Of a DNA stretch of 55,449 bases, positions 43,696 to 53,624 are shown piece after piece. The stretch lies in the NCBI GenBank assembly GCA_002803225.1, contig NXFV01000312.1:1-55449 (forward strand), written 5' to 3'. The translations under genes and the position numbers were made by a program. The number at the start of each line of letters is the position of its first letter. Position 1 is the stretch's first letter. The notes beneath the pieces were generated by a model. The model searched no databases. It was not told the DNA's origin and saw only the letters and a list, made by a program, of their open reading frames with translations. The DNA comes from Gamarada debralockiae (taxonomy: Eukaryota; Ascomycota; Leotiomycetes; Helotiales; Hyphodiscaceae).

Positions 43696-45020
43696 CAATT
43701 ACAAATACCCCAGACCTTTGAACACCAAAATTAAAAACGAGACGCCAAAACTTAAATTTATTATTATAATACAACCACGTATTCTAAATCGTCTTAGATT
43801 AGATCAAAACAATTAAAAAAAAATCAACCCTTAATACTTCGTATGCCACCCTTTTGCCTGAATGACCGCCTGAATACGTCTCGGCATACTCACTACTAGC
43901 GACTCAAATAAACAGTCAGGAAGAGCTTTCCAAGTAAGCTATAAAGCCTTCTCCATCTTCTTTAGCTCTTCCTCCAAGTCACCCTTTGTGTCCCAAACCT
44001 CTAGAAACATCTCTATAACCTTTTCATTTAATGCCTTCTACACGTGCTCGATTACGTTTAAATCGGGAGAGTAAGAGGGCTAGTCAGACATGTCTATTCT
44101 ATTCAACTCAAACTATTCCTTGACTTTATTAGTAGTGTGGATCAGGGCATTGTCTTGCATGAAATAGAGATCATCGCAGTAGTGTCTAGGAAGGTTTGCG
44201 TCAAGTACTTCGATGTAGGAGTCATAAGGTAGCTATGCTTCTTTGCCTTAAAGTTGCGGTCTATTATGTAGAGATCTGACCGTTCTCCATTCCCCCAAAA
44301 CACGCCCGAGACTATGACTCGAAGGTCCTTTCCTTCTTGTATGTTTCGACGAATTCTGGCTTCCATTTGTCAAAAGGAGTACCCTATATCTAGGCCCTCT
44401 TTCCTTTATCCCGCTTTGCAAATCACTCGTCACTCTACATGTACTTTCTCTATTGTTCCACGGTCCATGGCCTTCGCGCAAGGCACCAAGTAAGTCGAAG
44501 GGTGCTACTTCTGCCATAAGCTCTGGGTGCTTCTTTGCGCACTAGTGATGAAGCCCTTGAGCTCTCGCAATGTTTTTGATTGTAGTGTTACTTATATTAA
44601 GCCCGGTGTCCTCGCGATGTTGCTATAACGTGAGTTTAGGATATCGATGAAAGTTTCGAAGTATTATTCTCTTGTCTCGAGGATCATAGATAATAGGACA
44701 GCTAGGGCGAGGTGAGGTGGTGAGGTGGTGAGGTAAAGAAGCGCCATTGGTGTTGAGAATCTCGAAAGTAATAGACCCTCGAACGCGCTCACGCGTAGTT
44801 AAAATAGTATTAGCGATTGCGCGTTGTATAAGGCTTGTAATATAAAGGCCTACGATCTTCCCTCTTTAGTAGGGATGGGTTTCAGGCCCACGAACGTGGT
44901 TACTACTTAAGGAACCCAGTGGAGTACGTTGTAGTGGCATTTTGTTGTATTAAAGAGAAAGAAGGAAATCGCGGTTCGCGAAAAAATACGACTTTTATGG
45001 GTTTGGGGTGTTACTAATTG
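43696..45020 (-). mobile_element. Tc1/mariner-type DNA transposon, RIP-inactivated
   Basis: About 1.33 kb element. Ends are imperfect inverted repeats: CAATTACAAATACCCCAGAC at 43696 versus CAATTAGTAACACCCCAAAC (reverse complement) at 45020. Inside, the minus strand from ATG 44940 to TAA 43831 reads as one fungal Tc1 transposase: MPLQRTPLG...KGxE-like start, RGKIVGL, DPRDKRIILR, TIKNIARAQGLHH, then the DDE core with WVFGNGERS-like, QDNALIHTTNKVKE and YSPDLNVIEHV. Several in-frame TAG codons interrupt it, at positions where Trp (DWPSYSPD, EHVW, HHW) or Gln (PYQRG) is expected. TGG->TAG and CAG->TAG are CpA->TpA changes on one or other strand, the signature of RIP. Confidence 0.85.
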
Positions 45021-45099
45021 TCGCTTACTGTATTGATCAATTACGGCAGCAGAGATATCATGGGCGCTCCTCAATCCCGGGAAAGTCCTTACACCCTAA

Positions 45100-45692
45100 A
45101 GGTATATCAGCTCTGCTTGGACCAAGATAGAGGGCTAGACTTGCATTCAGAGTACTTTAATCCGTCTCCAAATATATCCGGAAGAAAGGCATGGGCAGTG
45201 TTCAGGGTATTTTCATGTGCTTTCAGGCGATCAAGCACAGCTAAGCCAATATCATTCTGAGCGCTTCCAAGCTCCAGCTGGTTTCTCTCAATAATCCATT
45301 GGCCGCGTCGAATCTCCCCAACCCGACTATGCGGACTAGCATCGGCCACTTTCTTGAAATTTTCCGACTTTCTTTAACTGTAATCAACTTGCTGTCGATC
45401 TTGCTACCGTAGTGGTCTTGGGAGACAAGCGCCTTCAAAACCTTTGCTAAAGAAGAGAATCAAAGTCAGCCTGCTGTGATCATTAATACAAGATTATATC
45501 TTACTGTAAGCGCTGGCATCCAGCCATTGGAATATGCCCACGTTCGCTTCTAAAATTGCCATGTACAACTCCTCTGCCGCTCGGGCAAGTACCTTATTAT
45601 CTTAGTACTCTCTCAAGTACTGCTCTGAAATTTCGGTATTAGGAAGACAATCCAAGGCCTCGAGAACTTTCCTGCGCACACCCGACATGCTT
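45100..45692 (-). pseudogene. NLR N-terminal helical region, decayed
   Basis: From ATG near 45688: MSGVRRKVLEALDCLPNTE, SEQYLREY, a TAA near 45603, then DNKVLARAAEELYMAILEA and FQWLDASAYSK. This resembles the helical region found upstream of the NACHT domain in many fungal NLRs. After a probable intron the frame resumes with LKALVSQDHYGSKIDSKL and FKKVADASPHSRVGEIRRGQWI further down, with more stops. No NACHT domain remains downstream (the Tc1 relic begins within 100 bp), so the gene looks truncated by or next to the insertion. Confidence 0.5.
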
Positions 45693-46675
45693 GCTGCTGC
45701 TACTGTTAGTTAAGCTGTTGTTTGGGGGCGAAATATAGTGGCATTTCTAGGACCTAGCTGATATCTAAGGAGCTGAAATATAAGGAGGGGAAGAGCTCTC
45801 TTATACTACAAACAAAAGAGGGGAAAATAGAGGCTATACCTGATTAGGCAATTCCAACCAACAGCTCCAAACACCAGCTTGAGTGCACCACAGACAACAG
45901 AGGTGTAATCGCCACATGGTAGAGTCTGAATTCAACCTTGATCGAGGCTGACTTTACCAAAGTTCCTTCCAGCCTTGTGAAAAAATATCCGCTGATCCCT
46001 TCTCTTTCGAGTGGTACTTTGCCACTGCCTCTGCTGCTACTACCTGCACTTCTTCCCAGGTATGTGTACCGAGTATATCAAAGTTCTTAATCTGAACTTT
46101 TGTGGTCTTTTTAGAATACTCAGTTATTACTTTCTTGAAGCGACCTGCTGAGTTTTCAAGGCTTTTAGGGCAGATTAGACGTCCATAATTTTATTCCGTT
46201 TGTTTACTCGACCGTATGCACCTACTCTGAAGCCGCCCACAACTGAATCTCATCCCCGTACTTGAACCCCTCTGTATTCTAAGCTGGGTCAATATCTGCA
46301 GCGCCATTCTCAATGAAGGGCTTTATAAAGACCGTCGCTTGCTTTCCCATGCCTGTTTTTATGATCAATTTTGGGTACTGTGCAAAGGGTAGCGGAATGG
46401 GACTCTTGCTCTGCTTTAACATTCATGCAGGCGGATGGTCTTCAAATGCAAGTTTCGTGAGATGAAATCCCAAAGTCTATTGGCGGGGAATACGCAGCAC
46501 TAGGCATCCCGTCGTTCCCTGCAGCCTTGACAAGCAGTTTGGAGAAGGTAAACCAGGAGTATTTGCCGAGGTGGCAATGGTAATTGACTAGATTCATAAT
46601 ATGCCGCGAAGGTGCTGCTTGCTTTATGCGATGGCAGATACGACTCAATGAAACGCTGCTCCTCTAGGATCTAGG
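45693..46675. other. No confident gene
   Basis: About 1 kb of sequence with only short ORFs (46648-46442 minus). Contains no motif I recognise. Confidence 0.35.
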
Positions 46676-47085
46676 CTGGCGCCTCGGCGTCCCTGGTAAT
46701 TCGCTGGGGTGAATTCGTGTTTCTATGCACACCAAGCGAGGTTGAAGGCCTGCGTTGTTTTGGGGACCAATTCAGTGACAAGATTGCGCCGCAAGAGCAC
46801 CATCTTGCGTAATCTCCCTTGTAGGAGAACAAGATTCCTTCCGATAGAATGCCCCTTGAAGAATTCGCCCTGACATCTCTTAAAGAACTCCGACTCCCGA
46901 CGTGACACCCCCAACTTGAAAAGGGGCAGACGAAGAAAATATGGAGATCCCATATCAGAAGGATTCGAAATCGCGCGAAGGATATTGACATCGACGAGGA
47001 TTTGCTAATGGATTACGTGGAAAAGCACTTCGATGAACAGAGAGCATTGGAACAAACGGCTGCATTCAACTTCGATTGCAACTAA
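46676..47085 (+). pseudogene. C-terminal remnant of an unidentified protein
   Basis: The plus-strand frame reads FVFLCTPSEVEGLRCFGDQF, stops, then MPLEEFALTSLKELRLPT, a TGA near 46901, HPQLEKGQTKKIWRSHIRRI and DIDIDEDLLMDYVEKHFDE, to a natural-looking stop at 47083-47085. The last 60 residues look truly coding (charged helical C-terminus), but no family is recognised. Its end overlaps by a few bases the stop of the convergent P450 gene. Confidence 0.4.
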
Positions 47086-48893
47086 AATACCATATCCCCC
47101 TCATCAACATCCCCACCAACATCATATGTCCAGCTCACACCCTCAAATTCTTTCCTCCTCTTAATCAAAACCTCTAGGTCACCTTCAGGTTGCTTGACAG
47201 CAACGCCCATTTGCTGCTTCCGCCCGCTCGGAACTTTCAACGCCCCCGAACCATCAGCCATGCGCATCTCAAAACCCATCACGACCGCAGCAGCGACTCC
47301 CAGAATCTCTGTCGTGGCAAAATGTCGGCCGGGGCAGAGTACAACGCCGCCTCCGAACGGCGTGAAGCCTTGCTTCTGAAGCTTTCGTTGTTCGCGAGTC
47401 ATCTTGTCGACGTTCGGTTTGAGAAAGCGACGTGCGTTGAAGATATGTGCGTCTGAACCCCAGATAGCTGTCGACTCGTGCATGATTCGTGCAGGGATTT
47501 GGACCATAGAGCCTTTCTTCAAGAAATACATATCATTCAAAAGAATGTCTTCCATGACCATCCGTTGACTGACTGCAACGTTCGCCATTCTCAGCGTCTC
47601 CTGCCAGGTGGATACCAGAAGCGGGCAGCTCTTCTGAAGGCCCGAAACATCTAGACAGGCCTCTTCCATCTCATCATTCGATTTCCGCGTAATGATAGTC
47701 AATAATTCTGCACGGATTTCCCCGATCAGTTGCGGGTCAGAGAAAAGATAGCAGAGCATCCAAAACATGCCAGCTACAGAGTTCATCGTTGTAGCCATCA
47801 CGATCCCGATCTCGAAGCTGCCAATGTCGGTGTAGGTGAGTCCGCCGCCCGTAAGATTGGAATATCGGCCTTGGACGATGCCACTGGCGTTTTTGACGAG
47901 ACCGCGGGCGTAGTAGGAGTTGAACGCTTTGGCGAAGGCGAGACGAGCGCGGTAGGCTTTAGGTGCTGTTATCGAGGGGAAGATGTTGAGGAAGAGGAGG
48001 CCGATTGAGGATTCGAAATCCCTATTTGTACCATTTCGTTAGTTTCCGTTATTTGGTTTTGTGTCTGGTGATTTGCGAAACGTACTCGAGGGATTGAATG
48101 AGAGACATGTCCTCCACGATGGGGTTTTCACGGCCATACAAAGCTTCTGCTGAAGCGAGCATGAAGTGATCCCTCACCCAGTTATACAGATTGATGGACT
48201 GCTCCGTGGTGTCAATCTCTTTCAGGAAAGTAGCGAAACGGTTGAGCGCCCGACTGTTCATCTGAAGTAAGTTTGAACCTGGCTGCATCGAAGTATGCAT
48301 ACCGCGAGTCGTTCTGCTGATCGCGGAATCCCTGCCATCCGATGGACGTTCTGTGAGCACCTTCATTTGATCTTTGGGCACGCCAAAGACTCTTTCGGAT
48401 CCTGTAGTGGCGATTGGATCGAAGGATATGCTTTTTGGATTGCGGAAGACAGCTTGGACGAGCTCAGGAGATTGGATCACATAGATCCGCGAGGAGAAGA
48501 TTTTGAGGGTGAAGATTGGCCATGATTGACGTGTGCTTTGGATAGTAGATTAGTGAGGACTCTTTAGTAGGGTTGGAGATGTCCTTACCTTAGCTTCTTG
48601 AAATAGTCGGCTTCATACTGGATAATTCCAAGGAGATGTCCAATCAGTGGGATCTTCGAGTTGAGTGTCGGCGGTTCCCTAGTATCAGGAGTTTCTCTGA
48701 CCCAAAGCCATGAGAGTACAGCGACAGTGATAAAACAAGTTATTGCAAGCAGATAGAGGTTGGGACCGCCATAGGATGGAGCAGCGAACACGATCTCTGA
48801 GATTGAGTTGGACGGCATATTCATCATTCTCTTGAATTGACGAATTTCGGAGTGTGACGCCTTGCGAGGACTCCTCAACAGAGGTGGGATCAA
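47082..48893 (-). CDS. Cytochrome P450 monooxygenase (CYP7/CYP8-like fungal group)
   Basis: Membrane-bound haem-thiolate enzyme. Exons 48893-48589, 48535-48086 and 48021-47082 with introns of 53 and 64 bp, in frame; 564 residues from the first Met (a second candidate start, MMNMPSNS, lies about 22 residues on). An N-terminal membrane anchor (NLYLLAITCFITVAVLSWLWV) is followed by a Pro-rich hinge (REPPTLNSKIPLIGH). The I-helix reads MATTMNSVAGMFWML, with Asn rather than the usual acid-Thr pair, as in CYP7/CYP8 enzymes. ExxR is ETLR. The haem loop is FGGGVVLCPGRHFA with the ligand Cys. Substrate unknown; a sterol, fatty-acid or secondary-metabolite role is possible. Promoter region is followed by transposon-rich DNA. 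Confidence 0.9.
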
Positions 48894-49081
48894 AAGCCCT
48901 TTAAACTAGCTTGAAATTAATGTTTCTAAGATCTGTCGCGAGCGTCCTCCATCACATTGGAGAGGTTGAAGCTTAAACGTGTCAGGAATATTGCCTGAAA
49001 TATCGGATCTTTAGTACCGATCTGACCCGATTGATCGGGACCCGATATCTGACCCCGATATCTGAGGGCTCCATACAGTCG
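48894..49081. other. P450 upstream spacer
   Basis: Short region with repeated GATCGG/CGATAT words (near 49000-49065). No gene. Confidence 0.3.
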
Positions 49082-49758
49082 TAACTACTGTTAAAACGTG
49101 ATTTTTAACCGAGGAGCGATTTTTTGATGAAAACCAAAATTACAATATGAATAACGCACCGGCCACGCTACGAATTCTTAATTAAATAATTAGCCCTCTT
49201 ATATAATTACAAATGACTACTTTGCGATTAATTTAAGCTATTTAACTTTTATTCTAAATATATAGTTGTGAAGTTATATACACAATGGCGGGATTATTGT
49301 CCCGCCCCTCGATTTTTTTGAGCCAGCAAAGCGGTTTTTCGCCTTTTTGTATATAACTTTATAATAACACATCTGGGATAAGAGTTATATAACTTAAAAT
49401 TAATTGTAAAATGTGAATTTTTAATAATATAAAAAGAGTAAATTATTTAATTAAGAATTCGTAGTGTGGCCAGTGGGTTATTAATATTACATACAAAAAA
49501 TGTGATGTCTTGGCAAAATCTTGGCGAAATCGTGCTTAAATTTCTCAAAAAAAACCACCCACCGACCGCGGCTTTAATACTTAACTAAAACAAAAACCCT
49601 TTCGAGGAATTAAAAATTCACACGTCGCGATTAATTTGAGCTCTATAATACCTATTCTAGACATGTGCTTGTGAAGCTATATATGAAAGTAAAATCGCGG
49701 TTTTGGTTTTCATCAAAAAATCGCTCCTCAGTTAAAAATCGCGTTTTAATAGTAGTTA
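49082..49758. mobile_element. MITE with 57-bp TIRs, TA-flanked, containing a nested palindromic element
   Basis: The left end reads TAACTACTGTTAAAACG and continues through GAGGAGCGATTTTTTGATGA to AAAACCAAAA. The reverse complement of the right end reads TAACTACTATTAAAACG with the same GAGGAGCGATTTTTTGATGA block. If the outer TA is the target duplication, the element is mariner-like in type. No ORF. Length 677 bp, AT-rich. Confidence 0.85.
49142..49491. mobile_element. Inner inverted-repeat element nested in the MITE
   Basis: A second pair of inverted repeats about 60 bp long lies wholly inside: left AATAACGCACCGGCCACGCT then ACGAATTCTTAATTAAATAA; right, reverse complement, AATAACCCACTGGCCACACT then the same ACGAATTCTTAATTAAATAA. 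The outer element also carries, at about 49615-49690, a diverged direct copy of the inner element's 49200-49285 segment (CGATTAATTT.AGCT, TTGTGAAG.TATATA). So insertion of related elements into one another is likely. Confidence 0.75.
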
Positions 49759-50640
49759 GGCACACAGCTATAGACTCGTCCGTAAGGTACAATTAGTTCC
49801 GGTTAGTGTTCGCCACATTTAAATACGCGAAAACCGCAGTTTTGAGTTTGAAATTAAATAATTCAACAACCTTATTAGCTACACTCTAAAATTGGAAATT
49901 TTAGTAGCTAACTTAATTATCTTTTATATTCCTGAATTTTGAATTCATGGAATTAATATCAACTCTATAAATAAGTTTTTAAGTAAGAGTGATTTTTGAT
50001 TTTCCTTTTAAATTTAAGCGAAAAACTAAGAAATTTAAAAATATATACTTTTGAAGTAAATAATATTAATTCAATTACAATTATTTACTTTTAATACTTA
50101 ATGAGAGTAATAAATTAACTTATAGTATACAATTTTAAAAGATTGTAATTTTACGATTTTATTTCACAAAGTTATAAGTATAATTCTGATATTAAATTTA
50201 GAAGAAAAAAACAATTAAATTTACTAGGAAATCTCTTCTACTTTTTAAAAATTTAAAAACTAATAAGGACGTGTTTACAGAAGCTCTGCGTAAGCAATGC
50301 CCAAAAGGGACTACTCCTATTTTTCGGGTTGTGAGGATTGGACAGATTCCCCAAACGCCTTGCTATGCCAACCTTGAATATACTAGGTCAGAACCTCCCA
50401 GTCAAGCATTTGTAGTACATGGCCACTAACAATATTGAAACAGGAGGAGATACAGAAGCAAACTACAATGTTACGCCTAGTTTCTATGGGTGCTACAGAT
50501 TTTGGGGGTTTCCAGACAAGACAAATTCAATCCTTATTATCAGCTTTCTTAGATGGATTTTGCCTCAGTCAACGGATTACAAGCAATGGATTTTGGGTTA
50601 GATATTTTGAGGAATATGTATGTTATAAGTTAACTTAGAA
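49759..50640. other. AT-rich, no gene
   Basis: Strongly AT-rich to about 50270, then ordinary composition with two short ORFs (50419-50638) of no recognisable content. Likely old repeat DNA. Confidence 0.45.
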
Positions 50641-52189
50641 CGAAGACGGGCAGCAAGAGAAAAGATTCATCGCAACTGAGCTCGGAGCGCCTCTAAAAAA
50701 ATCATCTCTGACGGCAGTAACGGCACAAACTCAGCATCACCTTAGAAATAATATAAAATTTTGTCTACTTGCCCTATTTGCGACATTGTTCTTTAGAGAC
50801 TAGTAAACCCACAACGCGTTAGTATCCCAAATGGGGCTCGTCAGTCCGATTTAAATTGCTACACGTGACAACAACACCTCGCTTCGGCGCTAACTTTAGA
50901 CGCTGCCCCACCAAATATGCCCTCCAACGTCGCCAACGTAGTTTTCCACGCTCTCCACCGTTGACTCTCCACAACACATTACTTCATCTATACTGGTACT
51001 TGTGGCATCAGCTTGGCATCTCCGTCAATCGAGCCTCATCATCCGCCAATTATGAGGCAAGGTCCTGCTCTCCTCTACGAGTTGGTCTCGCAAACGAAGT
51101 TCAAAATGTTATGAAGTCAGGATAAGCTGTGGCGATGATATGGAACAGGAAGAGGCGCCAGCTTGAAGATTCGCGAAGATGTAAGCAAGGATAGGAAGAG
51201 GAAGCCTATCATGTGAGCTTACAGCACGTTTGAGTGGTGGTTGTGTCTATCTTGCTGATCACGATTCCAAAGCAGGGCGAAGAATCGAGAGTCAAGTTCA
51301 AGCAACACCTCATCAATTGAAACCATCGTCAACTCTCGCCAAGCGACTTAAGTTTTTCGGGAGTGCCCGGCTGCGATAGCATACCCTCACACATACCATA
51401 CCTCTAGCGGCGTACCTTTTCGTGCAATCTGCGCTGTAGGGACGCCGAAGCCTCAGTCGAGGGTTCGACTCCGCTATCACAAGGTGCCCTGGCCGTCTTC
51501 CAAGGACTTGGGCTCGATTCAAGGCAGAGTACGCACCATGTACAATGCATCAATGCCGACACAGCCCACTCGATCAGCCATAAGTGATACCTCCGTACGG
51601 ATGGAATGGGAAGCCAGGAGGTATGATCATTCAGCAACAAGGAGGCCTGAGCGACCTGTCCAACACCGTCCATTTATTCGTGGAATGGAAACAAGACCCA
51701 AAAGCTCGCAAGACTTCGGTGATCGCAGAACAATGATGCGTGAGCTTCAGCACGCTTCAGAGAAACGGACTTTCGTCCGAATTTGAGAATTACGCCACTT
51801 CTTCCTGGATACTGTCAGTCGCTGGCCGCAATGGCTCACATGAAGCATTGCCTAGTCCACGCATCAACCATGGCCACCGTCAAGCCTGAGAGCGTTTGAT
51901 GTAAGGAGCGCTGCATGCTGTCACCCGCAAGAGGATTCCTCATTGAGAAACCGATGATACAAGCCTCCGTCTGGCCGTTCTCCAACGAGGCAGTGCCTCC
52001 GAGCTAAAGGCATCCCATGAAAGGCTCATGAAACTGTGTTAGTGGGATGGATCCTGGAGGTTTTGCAGCTGCGCCATCGGACCCTCCGTTCAAGTATAAG
52101 AGGACAGCATCCCCCCCTCCAAACTACTTCCCTCCCAACTTCCTTTCCATTTTTTCCAAACACCCTCACCACTTCATGTCATTGCGAAG
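50641..52189. other. No confident gene
   Basis: About 1.5 kb. ORFs at 50856-51125 and 51484-51786 (plus) lack motifs and splice support. The end (52095-52189) has a TATAAG at about 52097 and a pyrimidine-rich leader just before the ATG at 52190, so it probably serves as promoter for the next ORF. Confidence 0.4.
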
Positions 52190-52568
52190 ATGGCATCTGC
52201 AGAATCCGACTTGGTGAGATGCTACGACAATGGACGCGCAGTACATACCAACATTGGTTTGAAAAGGACTCAGAAGATATCTGACAATTTGACCACCGCC
52301 TCCAAGTCACGGAAGAGGCGGGCATGCCCTCAGGAAGGTTCTCGAGATAGGAGGTCCAGATGCAGTATCGTGAAGCCTTGCTGATCGTGGAATAGACCGG
52401 CCAATTGTAAATGACGATGATGTGGATTCGCCAAAACGGACGCCTTCCACTCAGGGACCAATCAATGAGAACCACCGAATCAAGAAGAGAGCCCGGAAAA
52501 TGAGAGGATCACTTCAAACCATCCGCGAACCCGTGGATGGCTTCAGCCGATTGAGGGAGCTATGCTAA
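52190..52568 (+). CDS. Small basic protein of unknown function, structure uncertain
   Basis: Begins MASAESDLVRCYDNGRAVHT behind a TATA-like box and a CT-rich leader. The first frame stops at 52384, but an overlapping frame reads LADRGIDRPIVNDDDVDSPK, RIKKRARKMRGSLQTIRE and ends FSRLRELC at 52568. An intron with a weak GTCACG donor (about 52306) and acceptor GTGAAG (about 52372) would join the two in phase; otherwise a frameshift separates them. Basic KKRARK suggests a nuclear protein. No family recognised. Confidence 0.4.
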
Positions 52569-52599
52569 TCGCGGCCTAGAGCATGTTTTCAGCATGGGA

Positions 52600-53138
52600 A
52601 CCTTTGACCAGACTTGATTGTGACTTATAGTGAGACCTACTATACTTGATACCGATATAAAATGACCCGTGCCAGGGCGAATCGGACTCAAAGCAGCTGT
52701 CAAGTGAACGGCACATTCGACCATGGCAACGATACTAAGCTATCTATGAATGAAATTCTTGAACTGTTGTGATACGTGGACGCGCTCAGAGAATACGTTG
52801 GGTCTGCCACACACTAAGAGCAAAATCAGATTAATCAAAACAGCTTCACCGGATCGTTTTATCAGCACTGCTCGGCCCTTAGAAATGGCGAGGACTGTGG
52901 CATTAATTGCTAGTATAGAGAGAAGACCAATTAGATAAAGCGGTGTAGCAATGCCTATGCTTCTAAGGTATCGATGGAGTGGACGATCAGAGGCATATTT
53001 GCGAGCGAAGAACTTAAGATGACGGGAGTTGATATAAGGAAGGGAATTGTTTCGTAGGTAGTATTGTAAAAAGGCTAAGATTATGATCCCAAGGAGTACA
53101 CCTCCAGGGATAATCATAGCGGCGGTTATAATATCCAT
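52600..53138 (-). pseudogene. Ferric-reductase-like transmembrane fragment
   Basis: The minus-strand frame from 53138 starts MDIITAAMIIPGG and carries three hydrophobic segments, including GIATPLYLIGLLSILAINAT. It then reads LINLILLLVCGRPNVFSERV and FKNFIHR, followed by TAG at 52740 and LSIVAMVECAVHLTAALS. In ferric reductases the corresponding sequence is HRWLGR with haem-binding His, so the TAG probably was TGG. The FAD and NAD domains are missing. A truncated, stop-interrupted gene. The alternative is a short membrane protein ending at the stop. Confidence 0.5.
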
Positions 53139-53624
53139 TGTGTCTTAGCCAGGACAGGTAGTCCTTTGGCGTTTGAAGATATACTTATAAAGATATGCAT
53201 ACGAAGCCTCATGGAAATTTATTCTTAGAAGCAACGTATCTGTACACAGATACGTCCAAGATTTCCCAGGTTTATTTCAGGCAACTTTCCTTAACATAGA
53301 GCTGACAGGATTGATGGGGACATTAAATTACCGAAGCTAGCTTTAACTGAGTGAGAACAAGTGCGTCGAGATGACAGGTCAAACTGCTGATTGATCTGCG
53401 TGGTTGTCTCTATTGCCCTGCGGACCGTATTGATGACCGCCTTGTGCCAGGGCTCGTTTCCAACATGTCATCTCAACGCACGGATTATGTTGATGACGGC
53501 TTTTCCTAGCATAGCATGTCATCTAAGCCTTCTGCTATATCTGCACACGCATGAAATAACGGTAGCCACACAAGTCTAAAGGTAGTGGTGCTATTGTGAC
53601 AGAATTCCCTCAGTGAACTGCGAT
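53139..53624. other. Divergent spacer
   Basis: About 490 bp between the ferric-reductase fragment and the next gene. Contains a diverged direct repeat: GTTGATGACGGCTT/ATTGATGACCGCCTT with CATGTCATCT nearby (53430-53525). No gene. Confidence 0.35.

Noticed and set aside
39331..48893. Full secondary-metabolite gene cluster
   Set aside because: No polyketide synthase, NRPS, terpene cyclase or transporter is visible; only a loose grouping is supported.
51440..51485. GGTTCGACTCC resembling a tRNA T-arm
   Set aside because: The 5-bp stem around the loop does not pair properly and no acceptor or anticodon arm could be folded on either strand.
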